Positions 25,775 through 38,241 of a stretch of 64,000 bases of DNA are shown here, piece by piece. The DNA lies in the NCBI GenBank assembly GCA_024364805.1, contig CM044518.1, positions 24,069,601 through 24,133,600 of the forward strand, in the 5' to 3' direction. The translations under genes and the position numbers were made by a program. Below the pieces are notes generated by a model. That model was not told where the DNA came from, did not search any database, and worked only from the letters and a program-made list of their open reading frames with translations. The DNA comes from Euprymna scolopes (taxonomy: Eukaryota > Mollusca > Cephalopoda > Sepiida > Sepiolidae). The stretch's first letter is position 1. Every line of letters begins with the position of its first letter.

Positions 25775-25915
25775 AAACTTACTACTACTACTACTACTAC
25801 TAGTACTATTACTATTACTAGTAGTACTACTACTACTACTACGACGACTACTATTATTACCACTACTAATACTAATTATAATAATAATAATAATAAGAAG
25901 AAGAAGAAGAATCCT
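25775..25915. repeat. (ACT)n/(AAT)n/(AAG)n trinucleotide cluster
   Basis: Successive ACT, AGT, ACG, AAT and AAG repeats, preceded from 25620 by shorter ACC and AAC runs. Confidence 0.95.
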
Positions 25916-26390
25916 ATAATAATTGCAATAATTTTAATAATCAACAATATTAAATGATTGGGAATGATTTTTCCCTCCTTTCTCTCCACCTCTTTTCCCT
26001 TTTTTTTAATAACTTATTTATTAATTATTTTTTTTAGTTTATAGTTAACATATTTATGATATACAGATCTATCACGTACGAAAAACTTGTCCGGAGAGTC
26101 GCTTTTCCTGTCTTTTCGTATTAATTCAAACATTTAAATTGTTCTGAACATTATATATTTTACCAAGAAATGATGATGGTGACAACGCACACATTTAAAC
26201 ATATTTATGAATAAATAAAATAAACAAAGCCTTCACATAAAAAACTATTCCGCAGAGTCACTTTTCCTGTCTTTTCGTATTAATTCAAACATTGAGGCTG
26301 TTACAAAGGCTACGTTATTTTTTTAAACGATGACGACGGTAGAAAACGCACAAATTAAAACATTTATGAGTAAATGAAATACTACTACTA

Positions 26391-26426
26391 CTACTACTAA
26401 TAATAATAATAATAATAATAATAATA
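26391..26426. repeat. (ACT)n(AAT)n, LINE 3' tail
   Basis: AAT units abut the 3' end of the RLE-LINE copy at 26427, mirroring 20335-20379. Confidence 0.8.
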
Positions 26427-26906
26427 AGAGGTTTCCTAAGGTTGTTGTTGGTACCTATAATTGCAGAGGTTTAAGGCCGCCTAAAACATCGGGGATTTGT
26501 AGTTTTTTTCAATTGTTTTTTTCAGACGACTTGATACTACTCCTAGTGTACCAACTACGACCGGGATTATTTGTGTTTTAATTCCATGTATACGCCTTAT
26601 ATCCAGGGCCATTGGAGCATAATTGCTCCACTTCTCATTCTCCTTCTCTCTCACATTCCTGTCCCAGCGTACCGAGAAGTCTACAATTTGCCAGTTTTTT
26701 GAGACCTTGTCAATGACGACCAAATCCAGACGGTTATGTTCCAATTGCTTGGTCGTTATGACACTTTTGTCCCACCATACCTCTACCTTGCCATCCGCAC
26801 TTACTTTGCTGACAAAAAATACCGGAATGTGTTTTTTTTTTTCTACCCAAGATAAATGAGTGAAGGTTAACGGATAAAAAGACAAGTGTATCTTTCCCGG
26901 TCGCAA
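26427..26906 (-). mobile_element. RLE-type LINE 3' end (endonuclease domain)
   Basis: An open 141-codon minus-strand frame contains VWWDKSVITTKQLEHNRLD, LVVIDKVSKNWQIVDFSV, NVREKENEKWSNYAPMA and TQIIPVVVGTLGVVSSRL. This is the restriction-enzyme-like endonuclease at the C-terminus of R2-like LINEs. The catalytic core is (P)D...D-F-S-V...K-E; here RPD has become RLD. The N-terminal residues up to HIPVFFV are flanking sequence. It is a 5'-truncated paralogue of the element at 20380-22270 and is better preserved there than its partner. It lacks about 100 bp of 3' UTR found in the other copy. Confidence 0.85.
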
Positions 26907-28080
26907 TATCTACAGGAATGAATTACTCAGACACGAGAGACTAGCGAACGCACTAAAAATATTAGGAACCTTAGATATCGCGAGGACCACGCGGGAAGGA
27001 CGTACTTTCTAAATCTGCGCCTCCTTTGTTATAAAATACCAACGCTTATTGGAAAATGGTATATTGTTTTGTCACTCGTCCAAACGTCTGCAAATTTTTA
27101 TGGGTGTTTATCCGCATAGGTATTAATGTATACTTTAAAGCAGGAGGAAACTGTGGAAATATCAATTTTATTTACAATAAAAACCAACACGACAAAAGAT
27201 TACTGTAAACAAAAAAAAAACGATAAGATTACTGTAACAAAAGCGAAAAGGAAAAACAGGCTGAATTCGCTAAATATCGGATAGGCAACAACAAAAAATA
27301 TAGATGCAAAGCAATAGAAGTAAGAAATATTTAAAATCATCGACGGAAATGAGAATAAAACTGCTATGGAAACAAGGAAGCAAAAGAAATGTACTACTAC
27401 AAACATTAAATTAGAAAATCACAGAATGCAACATAATGTTTTTCACAAAACAAATAATTTTCTCATCAGTCAAAAGTCTTTTCGCACAGTCATGTGTTTT
27501 TCGACACTCTGCCATATTACATATGCCTTTTATAAACGTCTTTCTCGCGAAAGAATTTTCTTTTCTATTCCGAACCACGTGGTGTTATTTTTTTCTCTCT
27601 TTCCTACCCCTTGATATATGTATGCACACACTTGCTAATTTTCATACGTACTTTAAATGCGCCTGCGTCTGCTTATCTTCTTCGATGACACTCTGTCACA
27701 GTAAGAGCGCACTTCTTCCTAACACTATTATTATTTCCTACTTAGCCTTAAAGATGATCGACAAACGGACAGGTCTAGGAGAAATACTATCTAAGATTTC
27801 TACTTTGTCGTTATTCATGCTCGTTGTAATTAATTTGTCTTTGTTGTCATGCTAAGGGGTTCTGCTATTTCTATATGTTAACATAATCTCCACTTAATGT
27901 TTTAGCGTATCAGTATATAATCAAATATATTAAACATATTAAAATAACACGTTCTAATCTACTTTCAATATATCCCATATTGAGTTTATCTATTGTTAAG
28001 AGAAACATTTTCACACCCTTCATATATATCAATTAAGCAGACCCCCCTTCCCACATCCAATCCTTAGCAGACGGAGTCAA
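26907..28080. other. no recognised gene
   Basis: Contains a 139-codon plus frame (27436-27855) rich in Phe, Leu and Ser, with no family resemblance. Probably chance in T-rich DNA. Confidence 0.45.
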
Positions 28081-28309
28081 AATGAGGCTGGCCGAGCGAC
28101 CTAGATTTCTACACCCACGCAATGACCTTCAACTGTCGCCAACAAGAAAAACGCGGGAGAATCAAGGCAGTTCGACGAAGGCGGTGGACACGGAAACATG
28201 TGTGGGGGCATTATGCTCGAAAAATGGAAACACCGCGGTCGATTCGCATGGTGAAAAAAAAAAGAGAAAAACATCTCGTCGACTGGTATCGTGCCACAAA
28301 GGAACAATA

Positions 28310-28385
28310 TATACCCACCTTGGCACTAATCGATTGGAATTCACGCCGTGCTGATAAGGAATAACATATATCCACCTTAGCACAA
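28310..28385. repeat. ~65-bp direct duplication
   Basis: 'ATATACCCACCTTGGCACTAAT.GATTG' recurs 64-65 bp later as 'ATATATCCACCTTAGCACAAATGGATTG'. It lies in an open frame of unknown origin (28122-28364, plus). Confidence 0.6.
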
Positions 28386-28509
28386 ATGGATTGAAATTTG
28401 CGAGAATCGATCCTTCAAACCAGCACCTCATAAAAGGGAAAGAAGCTTCGGGTGAATTGAACATCGACTCAACAAAAGAAGTTAAGTAACTCTTTCTAAA
28501 TTGTCTTTG

Positions 28510-29275
28510 CTCGATCAATTATGTGAACTGTTGAATGCCCCATGAAAAAAAGGAAAAAAAAACGGGGAAAAGAAAAGCAACCCTCGAACTAAGGTTTTTT
28601 CCTAAATGCTGAATCCCCCCCTGTTGATCGGCCCATAAGTAACATATCATTGACTATAAAAAAAAGAAAAAAGGAAGAAGAAAAAAAGAAAAAAAACGGG
28701 AAAGAAAAGAAAAGAAAAATAGAGGGAAGAGGGGAAAACTATCTCTATATCTTGAGACTTTCAGTGTGACCCCCCCTCTCTGAGTATCACTCATATCTCG
28801 TTGATTCTCATCGAAGAGAACAAAAAGAACCTTCCTAAGACAATCGAAATATCACTCACCCCCCCTCTCCTTGTCTTAAATCAGTGTCTGCATGTATATA
28901 TTCTTTTATTTTTTTTGTTATGTTATTTCAGTTATGATTTCAGTTGCATGTTCTGTTTTCGTAGTTACATTTTACCCGGTTCAATTTGTTTAAATAAATT
29001 GTTGATTTAATAACTCTCATACTCGTGTCGACTTGTGTCTCTTTCGTTTGCCTTTCATTGCCGCCCGTGAATGCCGCGAGTATATTCCACGACGATTCTG
29101 GTCTGAACCTGGACACTGTACCATAGAGACCGCATAATTTGCAGTCGGTACCCGTCAAACTTTTCTTTTTCTCAAAACGCGTGCCCGGCCTTGGGATTTT
29201 CTCTGAGAACTCCAACCTTGATACCGTACAGGGAGGTTCTCGTCAAGAAACAGGCTCGTGGTACCGTCACACTAT
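28510..29275 (+). mobile_element. LTR-like fossil (possible solo LTR)
   Basis: The block begins TGTGAACTG and ends CCGTCACA, giving a short TG...CA inverted end. It contains an AAATAAA polyadenylation-type signal followed by a GT-rich, C-T-rich stretch, as in the R-U5 part of Gypsy-type LTRs. No matching second LTR or coding partner was recognised and the flanks do not show a clear target duplication. It would be an old, incomplete LTR-retroelement fossil. Confidence 0.3.
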
Positions 29276-30609
29276 GAATAAACCTCCATGTTAAATCAGT
29301 TATTGGATGTTTACTTTTCCATTAACGATAATAGGATCTTTACGGCAGAATATAAAAATTAAAAACAATAAACCTTACTCTCTTAACTACTTAGGCAAAT
29401 GGAAATTCAGATCCAAAATAACTATGGTTAAAAACTTCTTACTCAAGCTGAAACAATCGCCGCCACTAACAATTTTTCAACATAAATGTCTCAATATAAA
29501 ACTGGCTACAATAAATATAGGCAACATTATTGACAACAAATTAAACATCTTAAACATAACAACGATAAAAAACTGTACACAATCTAATCACCAATCAAAT
29601 ACGTACATAAAATTATTTAAAACAGATACACAACAATACATTAGATAATAGAATACGAAAAATATGTATATATAACGTTTAAAAGCTACTTCGCACGGAG
29701 TCTCCTGAAAAACAAAAATATTTTCTATAATAATTTCGAAGCATCAGATCTAATTAATATTTATAACATTTCTGCATCGACTGTTCAACTATATATGCTT
29801 AACCTCTCGTTATATGATTATGCTTGAGACTGTAAGAAAAACTAATTATTCACACGCTTCAATTCCACGACATTGGTTGCGACGTTAACTATGCGTTTTT
29901 TCTGACAACGGCCTCGTTCAAAAACACCTGATTAATAAGTATTTTACCTCCCACTTCATACTTTTAAATCTTTTACAAACAATTATCCTCGAAAATTTCA
30001 GAACCAACTAAAAGCATGTTATCATCCCAACAAGAAAAAAACAATAGAGAATAATTTTCAATGGCAATAATGTTTTTTCAAATGCGCACAAACGTAACAG
30101 AAAACAATTAATATCGTTAATAATATGCAATTTACTAGAAAAACAGTGGCTTCTATATACATACTTAAATCTGTATTAATAATAATCCTGCGCGATTGAC
30201 TTGACCGAATTGAAATGTATTCAAACGTAACCATGACAGACGCATCACTCAGTTTTTGCCAAAAGCAAGATATATAATCGAAGACTAAAAACTATGAGCA
30301 TAAAGGTATGTAAATAAAAAGCTGATTGTATTAGTTATTGACACATTCTTTAAAATTAATGTATTTTCCTTGATATTCCTTTATGCAGATTTGTAATTCT
30401 TATTGTCATTCCTTTATTCTTTTATCTCAGACTTTTTTCTCCCTACTTTTCTATTTGTTCGTCACTGTCTCTTTTTTCCATCTCTCTGGATATCTCTATT
30501 TTCTTTATTTTATTTTTCTATCTTTGAGCCATATCACCCTGATTTAGTTGACTGCCTTTTGTTCTTGTCGTTATCTGTCTTTTCACTGTTATACCTGTAT
30601 ACATGCATA
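29276..30609. other. AT-rich; one unassigned open frame
   Basis: A 113-codon plus frame at 29307-29648 (Lys-, Asn- and Ile-rich) has no recognised motif. The rest has no coding or repeat signal until TA/CA-rich sequence at the gap edge. Confidence 0.45.
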
Positions 30610-30794
30610 NNNNNNNNNNNNNNNNNNNNNNNNNNNNNNNNNNNNNNNNNNNNNNNNNNNNNNNNNNNNNNNNNNNNNNNNNNNNNNNNNNNNNNNNNNN
30701 NNNNNNNNNNNNNNNNNNNNNNNNNNNNNNNNNNNNNNNNNNNNNNNNNNNNNNNNNNNNNNNNNNNNNNNNNNNNNNNNNNNNNNNNNNNNNN
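30610..30794. other. assembly gap
   Basis: 185 N bases, followed by (AT)n at 30795-30817. Confidence 0.99.
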
Positions 30795-30817
<23 letters not shown>

Positions 30818-30826
<9 letters not shown>

Positions 30827-31381
30827 AAATGTAAGCCATTTGGGACATAATTAATTGGTTATTTTATACTAGGGATATGCATAATAGAACTCAATTGCCA
30901 ATTAAAGGAGAGATATAACATATGAGGGGAGATGTAAAAAAGTGTTGCTTTATACATAGGAAAATCACATTTGCTGCAAATTTAAAGGATGTGTTCTTTT
31001 TCAGCACACCTCAACACCTGCAGAAACAAGGTTTTTAAGGAAGGTTTTCTGTTGGGTTACAAGGCTACAATCACAAAATAAACTCACCTTTAAAACAAAA
31101 ACCGCCCCCTTCAAAAACCTAAAAGTGGGAATAAAATGAGTGTTCATTTTACAAAAGTTATCGACCACTTTTAAAAATTATAAGTTTTTTTTTATAACTT
31201 GAAAGCTACTCATGTCCTGGAATTTTAAACGTTATTTGAATTTTCAGCACTCTCGGGAACCTACAAAAGTGATAATTTCCAAAGTGTGTTTTTAGGGTGG
31301 AAATATACTGAACATTCACCAATGTTTAAATCATAATAAATTTTTCCTAGTTTTGCATATAGATTCCAAAGTTATCTGATG
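30818..31381. other. no recognised gene
   Basis: AT-rich with frequent TTT/AAA runs. Nothing recognised. Confidence 0.5.
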
Positions 31382-31700
31382 TATTTCCGAACCTCTTGCT
31401 TTGATGAGAGATGGATTACAAGTAGCTGCTATGGTTTCAAATAATCTGAAATAAAAGCTAAGGAAAAATATGATTCCAAATATTTTCCTTATTGGCTTTT
31501 ATGAATGAAGTAAATGTCAGTGTTCCAAGCTTATTTGATACCTGCGATATTTATATTCGTATGTTTTTACCCCAAAATGAAAAGGAAGATAACATGTTAG
31601 AAATACTAGGAATCAAGTCTAACTTTGTTGTTATTTCAGATCATTTGAAACTATAGCAGCAAGTTTTTGTCTCCCCTACCATCAAGGTCACTGGTTTGGG

Positions 31701-31702
<2 letters not shown>
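31382..31702 (-). mobile_element. foldback/MITE-like element, copy 1
   Basis: About 320 bp with ~65-bp imperfect inverted ends: left 31395-31460 ('AGCTGCTATGGTTTCAAATAATCTGAAATAA') complements right 31628-31690. The whole element aligns in inverse orientation with 37448-37765, including the interior ('ATCAAATAAGC', 'TTTACTTCATTCAT'). It has no coding capacity and a long (AT)n directly on one side. It is a non-autonomous element of unknown class. Confidence 0.75.

Positions 31703-31787
<85 letters not shown>
31703..31787. repeat. (AT)n microsatellite
   Basis: About 85 bases of pure AT at the outer end of the foldback element. Confidence 0.97.
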
Positions 31788-31789
<2 letters not shown>

Positions 31790-31794
31790 ACTAA

Positions 31795-32620
31795 TTGGTT
31801 ATATCACAACCTACCAGTGCGTCTGGAAGAAACATCCCTTTTGAACACGTTGACATTAGGCAGCTTAAACCAAGAGCAAATGCATTCCTGCTCGCAAATG
31901 ATTCATCAAATTATTAAATAAGCATTTGCATATTACTTAAAAATGCTCGAGCTACTACTTTATTTCGCTTAATCGCTAAATAAGCAGCGGGTAAATACAT
32001 TAACTCAACAAAAGGGGTTTCTATACGCATCCACAGAGAATATTGTATCACAACAGCTCAGTTCGGCTAGACTAGCTCTAATCACAGGTGTATTGGTCGA
32101 TGCTCGCAATTGATTTATCAAATGGAAACTGCATTTGCCCATCATTAACAGTGGTAGACATATAAGTTTGGTAAAAAACAAACAGACAATAAGTTTCGCT
32201 TAATCGCTATATAAGCAGCGGGGAGGAGACATTTACGACTGTGCTAAACCGCAAGAGGGGGTTTAATATAGTCATCCACATACGTTACAACTCATCAGTG
32301 CGGCTAGATTAGCACGTTTCCTTAGCCATGAATCAAACTGACAACCATCGCGTTGGTAGTCGGGAACTCTAACAACAAAATTATGGATCAGTGCTCGCAA
32401 ATTTATAATCAAATGTTATATAAATAGGCATTAGTACATCGCTAACAGTGTTGGAGTCACTAGTTTTTGTCAGACAAACAGAGAGCGAGTTTCGATTAAA
32501 TGCTAAATAAGCAGGGAGTTAAATACATTTACGACAGTGCTCAACAAAAATAGGGCCACGCTTGATTATGTTTACACAAATTACAACTTAATGGACTGCG
32601 TAGGACTCGTTTTGCTTTCC
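31795..32620. repeat. tandem array, ~232-bp units x3-4
   Basis: Units share 'TTTCGCTTAATCGCTAAATAAGCAGCGGG' (31963, 32195, 32487) and 'TGCTCGCAA' (31890, 32102, 32393). The first spacing is 232 bp. The second is 292 bp because the third unit carries a ~60-bp insert at 32328-32400. Confidence 0.85.
32328..32400 (-). repeat. tRNA-like fragment inserted in array unit
   Basis: Minus strand reads GTTAGAGTTCCCGACTACC, then GATGGTTGTCAGTTTGATTC. The second piece resembles the T-arm and box B of a tRNA (AGTTTGATTCA against RGTTCRANNCY). It lies exactly in the extra ~60 bp of the third unit, so it probably arrived by insertion. Confidence 0.35.
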
Positions 32621-33819
32621 ATTTTTTCATTATTACATAAAACGCGAAATTTTTATTTATTATTAATATTTTAATTGACAATTTGCAAATTTATGTAATA
32701 TATGGGAGTATTGTTAATTTCATAGTACACCAATCTTGTTTACAGGATTAAGTAAAATCCCTTCAAATTGTAAAAGTATATTTCTTTATAAACAATTCAA
32801 TATTTAGTACATGATCATTTCCTTCATATTCTTAAACCATAAATTAATTTATATTCTACACATCAGAAATATATTTTATTTCATTAAAGTTCTGAAATAA
32901 ATCATTATAATATGCGGATCATTAATAAAATCGATCGAAAGGGTTTATTGTTTTAGTAAAGTGAAATAGATCGAAAGGGTTTATTGTTTTAGTAAAGTGA
33001 AAAATTATTTGGATTTTCTTTCATTTTGTTTCTTCATTTATTGTTTATCATTTTGTTTGTTTACTTAACGGAATCATAGTAAATGACACACCTTTTTATA
33101 TTGTTATATCATGCAATTCCAGAAATTAAGATTCTCAAACTCGGCTGAAGCTGCCTACTCATTTAATGTCCATATTTATTAGTAGAGACCATATTGCATG
33201 AATTTCATGAAATGCTTTGAAAACATTTGAATCCGTATACTTACTTAAGTTCATTTTCTAATTAAATCGTTCATAAGATTCAATTCTCAGTGTTATATGT
33301 TTAAATGTGTGCCTATGTAATTGTCTATTTTCTACCGCAATGTAATAATGTTACGTTTTTGTTGTGCATTACACTATCTCCTCATTATATACGACTCAGG
33401 ATTATTTGTCAAACATATATAAAATATCTTAATCTCTAAAGGTTTCTTTCCGGCCTTGGTAAGGGCACACAAGTAACAATGGTTAAATAAAAACAGATAC
33501 TTTGCTTCAGTTCTCACCAAATAAACATAGAGAATTCAATAGCTATGAAAAAAAAAAACTGTGATTCACAACACAGCTAGAAAGCCTTTATATCTGTTCT
33601 AAATTTCTCATTCCGCTGAATTAAGAAAAGGCAAATTTAGATAATGTATAATTTGAATTATTACACTCTTCTGTCATTAGAGTCTATCTGAACAGACACC
33701 CTTAAAATTTATATCCATGATTTCTCGAGGGGTAAATGAGAAATTATATGGAAATGATTAATTTATATGAACGTGACTAAGTTCAAAGTGAATACCATAA
33801 CCAATAATTTAGAAAATTA
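32621..33819. other. AT-rich; 36-bp perfect tandem duplication
   Basis: A 36-bp unit beginning GATCGAAAGGGTTTATTG is repeated without change at 32933-32968 and 32969-33004. The copies are too alike to be old. Otherwise nothing is recognised. Confidence 0.6.
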
Positions 33820-35035
33820 TAGACGTTTTACTAAGGATACATGAAATACATTTTAAAATATATAATAAAATACAATAACGGATGTAAGATTTTCTACAAA
33901 ATAACGTCATGCAAGGATTCAATCAGTACCTTCAATCAGGACACTATATCAGGGAATCTTTCTAGCATAGAAACTTCTCAAAAGTTTAATTCGTAGGTTG
34001 TCCTATCGAAACATTGTAATGTGTCATTTTTCTATCTCTGAATGTCGGTAAACAGTGAATAATATATTGATTTACACCACTAGACGTTTTACTAATGATG
34101 CAGAACCCATGTATTCGAATATATAATAATATACTATAACCCATGTGAGATTTTCTTAGAAAATGGTATCATGCAGAGATCAAAATCACTACTTTCAAAC
34201 AGGACACTCTATATAGAAATCTAAATTTTTCGAGCTTGGAGAACTCCTAAAATTTGAATGCGTCGATCCTCATATCGAAACTTTTTTTTTTTTTTTTTTT
34301 TTACAAAGGCATCACCACATTATCAAGGCCCAGAGGCCACTCAAGGATAAGGGTTAAAGAGTGTACAGTAGAAGTTGGTCAATATAGTAATCATTAGTAA
34401 TGAAAATTTGGTAAATTTAATAACTTATATGGAACGGCTCATCAAGAATTTATTTACTTTAGACTTGAACACAACCATATTGTAGTCAGCCGGAAAGCAG
34501 GAAAACGGAAGACAATTCCACAGGCGTGCAGTTCTAAGAAAGAAGCTTTGTTCATGGAATCTATGTTTAGGTTTAGGCACAGATAAAGAGTGGGGGAAAC
34601 TACTGATAGTGCTTACAGCTAGACGAGTGTTTCTTGTGAAAGTTTGGCGAGGGGGGACCATAGATTGAAGCTCAGTTGAACACTTTAATGAGGCATTTTT
34701 TCTATGAATGACAATGAAAAGAAATTTACGGTCAACAGTGAACAATATATTTATTTACAGCACATATTCTGGTTTTCACTGTCAACCGTTTTAAAATATA
34801 TAACATAACAGAACAACTGTTGTGAGCTTTTCTAAAAATTGTTGTGATGCAGAGATAAAACTCATTACTTTGAATGACGACACTTTATCACGGACTCATT
34901 CGAGTGCAGAGCATTCTAATAAGTTTACTGCGTCGGATGTCATATCGAAACATTGTAATGAGGCAATTTTCTATCTGTGAACAACGTGGAGGAGACCGTG
35001 ACGATGAACACTGAACCATGTATTGATTTGCTTAA
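33820..35035. repeat. tandem array, 261-bp units x3
   Basis: Units start at 33820 and 34081 with TAGACGTTTTACTAA, and near 34763 with a diverged form. They share 'TATCGAAACATTGTAATG' and 'CAGTGAA.AATATATTGATTTAC'. The second unit is interrupted by a LINE 3' end (34281-34690). Removing that insert restores a 261-bp period. Confidence 0.85.
34281..34690 (-). mobile_element. jockey-like LINE 3' end, 5'-truncated
   Basis: Minus-strand coding reads PPRQTFTRNTRLAVSTISSF, HRFHEQSFFLRTARLWNCLP and YNMVVFKSKVNKFL, the standard C-terminal tail of jockey/CR1-like RT proteins, followed by a 3' UTR and a poly(A) tail (T run at 34281-34302). It matches 55915-56260 closely. Flanking bases 'CGAAAC' and 'GAACAC' fit an imperfect target duplication in the array unit. 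The first residues of the open frame (about 34690-34745) come from the array, not the LINE. Confidence 0.85.
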
Positions 35036-37369
35036 CATATCTTGGTTAGCAACAACATCCCTTGTAACATGCAACTAAAAAGATAATTACTTACACAGCA
35101 AATATTCCTGCGGAATATTTTAATTGTCAGATTGAAAGGCCAAAAACCACACATTAAAAGCATCAATAATCAATCTGTTTTGTTTTGGGGAGTTATCTAA
35201 TCAAGGTTACCTGAACATACTGTTTTTCTACCTTAACATGCACCTGACATTGCTGTTATTTCCATTTGCATTTGCTTTTTGAATAACACAGTTATATCTT
35301 GCAAAGCCAATAATAAAAAAACAACAATTCCCTCGTGCAAATAACCAAAGCAACACGATGAAATTTTAAGTGATAAAAAACATGGAACATAAATACCGTT
35401 TCCGAAATTACTTGATTCAGGTATTAATTAGCCCTGGAATTGTCCATATTCTTTTTGATATAATGATTTGTAAAATCAAAACGATCAAACCAAACGTTTT
35501 ATATGTATCCGATTAACAAATATAATTGCAACACAGAACATAGCTTTCACTCAGCATCTCGGTAGTATAAAGTTCTACAAATTTTAATCTGCAAACATAA
35601 CACGGCAGATTGAGGTATGACAGCGTTCACATAGAGAAAAATTGTTATTATTGTGTAGCAACTGCGTTGTAAAAGCACTTGTTTTTCTTTGCATCACTGA
35701 ATATTTTAGCGAATTTACACGTTTTATTCTATCTGCATTCGGCTCATGTACACAAATTATAGGAATGCATGTTGTTTCCTGTCTACTGGATTGCTTCACT
35801 ACACAGAAGAACTTGCCTATAAATCAAATTGATCACAATTAAATGTACATATCTTTATAGTAAGTGTGTTGAGTTCCACAATGCATAATGTTATAGGGGT
35901 CTAATTACTAAGAGCTATAAGATATCTGTGGAAAAATAAATAAAACATAAACTATTTCAATAACGTAACGCAACATGCTGCCGAATACGAGATTAAATAT
36001 ATTACACGAGTGTATAGTGTAGTTCAAATCTTGTCCGTAGATTTATACTTGAGGCTTCGCCAGGACTATCAAAGGTATTTTTATCGTGACGTCATCACTA
36101 GATAGATTGCCTACCACGGCCTAAGAGAGGCCGATCTACCATCGAGAAAAGGATAGACAGCAACAATTTCCCAACATGTTATAAAAATCAACATTTGTCT
36201 AATTAATATCTGTCTGCTCTCTTATAAAAGTGCTTAATGTTATAATAAAACTCATTTTTTATTAGCATTTAACCCCGAATAGTATTTTGCGTTAAAAGAA
36301 AGGTGGGTATTTACTGAAAAAATTCATCGGTGTGCTACTAAATTATATTTCTTCTGATGCAGCAGTATAATGTATATTTATGCTGCATGTCTCTATGTTA
36401 AAGATATTATCTCAACGTCCATATTCACATCAACATATTCTGCATCTGCTTTTTCTGAAGAGGACATTATTGATAATCTCATCGTTTTTATCACTAGCAT
36501 CTCCACACACGATTCAAATAAGATATATGATATTCGTTTCGAAATGGCATATGAAAGAAACAGGAGCGCAACATAATCGTTTAATTCTGAGAAGTTTTAA
36601 TATCCAAAACACGTACTCATATTACGAACACACATTAAAAAAATATTTTTGTTTCGCTGTATATCGCATATATTTTTTATTTTGATATCATAGGTATTGA
36701 ACAACCATATATTTTCAACAACGGCTCAGAGGGAATGTGACAATATTCATCGATTCTAAAGAAACATTTTTACAGAACACCCTATCAAAATAACACAAAA
36801 TTTCACACTCCGAAATCAAGCATGGCAGATAGAAATCGATTCCCCATCAGCTGGTTTGCAACAGAGTATGCTAATAACACAGATAAGTAAAGCATGTTTC
36901 GGACGTTTAGGATGAAGAACGAGACTTTATATAATTTGTATTGCTTGGACAACTGTTCTAATCTTGCATCTTATCAGTATACCGTTTCAAAAATTGTGAA
37001 TTTATTCTCGTCACGCGCGTCTTAGTGAATTCGAGAATTTATATGTTGACACTGGACTTATAAAGAATTTGGGACGAATCAATTGGTGCAAGGATTCATA
37101 TTGCGATTGAGAAACGGCTAGGAAATGATCAATTTGAAGATCTACGATAAAAGTTGAAGTTAAAATAATCAGCTCCAGCAATTATAAGAATACAAGAATT
37201 ATATAACATTAAGATCGTAATAAATTATACAGGTATATACTTGCATATTTGTACGTATATAGAGGGAATGAGAGAAACAAACTGAGAGAGAGAGAGAGAG
37301 AGAACAATAAAATCGATAGCTATCTCTCTCATTCTCTGTCTCCTTCTCTCCTTCAATATATATATATAT
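35036..37369. other. AT-rich, nothing recognised
   Basis: Open frames up to 101 codons (36380-36685, plus) have no recognisable motif. Short GA and CT runs occur at 37287-37304 and 37321-37352. Confidence 0.5.
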
Positions 37370-37372
37370 ATG

Positions 37373-37447
<75 letters not shown>
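37370..37447. repeat. (AT)n microsatellite
   Basis: Pure AT directly bordering the second foldback copy. Confidence 0.97.
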
Positions 37448-37449
<2 letters not shown>

Positions 37450-37765
37450 AACAGCTGACCTTGATGCAGGGTAGATAAAAACTTAATGGTATGGTTTAAC
37501 ATGATCGGAATTAACAGAAACGGGGGAACTTAATCTCAAATATTTTTATGTTTTTTTCTCCTCTATTTTTGAACTGGCGTACGATGGTGAATATCTCCGA
37601 CATCAAATAAGCCTTACACACAGGTAAATGTATATTATGTATGAAAACCAAAAGGAGGAAACATAACATATGAAAAATATCATACCTCCTTATGCTTTTG
37701 ACTATTTGAAACCATACCAACAAGTTGTTGTCTACTCTCAATTGAGGGCAGAGGTCTGGAGGAAA
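37448..37765 (+). mobile_element. foldback/MITE-like element, copy 2
   Basis: Starts CAAACAGCTGACCTTGATGC and ends GGGCAGAGGTCTGGAGG. The ends are imperfect inverted repeats of about 65 bp. The full length aligns with the reverse complement of 31382-31702, more diverged in the stems than expected of recent copies. It also has (AT)n at one end, on the side equivalent to that of copy 1. Confidence 0.75.
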
Positions 37766-38175
37766 TATCAGGTATTTTTTTATTCATATGCAAAACTAAA
37801 AAAGAAATGACTACGATTGAAGTATTGGTAAAATTGAAAGATCTTGCTGTAACTTTCATAAAAAAAGAAAATCTGAATATGGAGCTTCATATAATATTTG
37901 CTATTGTACTTACTATGACTAATTAGTGCAACGTCTATAGCGGAAGCACCGAGTGCAATAATGCCCTTAATATAATGGTTTATTTTAGTCAGTAGAGTAC
38001 CATATTTTATATTTTCATGATATAATCCTTTCATGTAGAATCTCAATATGTGAGTCCATATGCGTCTATTCGTCCGTAAAAATCACAGCCATCATAACTG
38101 TTTTGCGTTAGACATCCCCGTACACATTCATACGTTAATAATTAATTAGTATCTAGAATATTCTGATTTGTTTCA

Positions 38176-38241
<66 letters not shown>

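Noticed and set aside
26623-26859. 78-codon plus-strand frame
   Set aside because: Antisense shadow of the RLE-LINE endonuclease frame.
29307-29648. 113-codon Lys/Asn/Ile-rich frame as a gene
   Set aside because: No motif recognised and composition simply follows AT content; left as unassigned.
33820-35035. Conserved TATCGAAAC in the 261-bp array as part of a hammerhead
   Set aside because: No CUGANGA box lies upstream in any of the three units.
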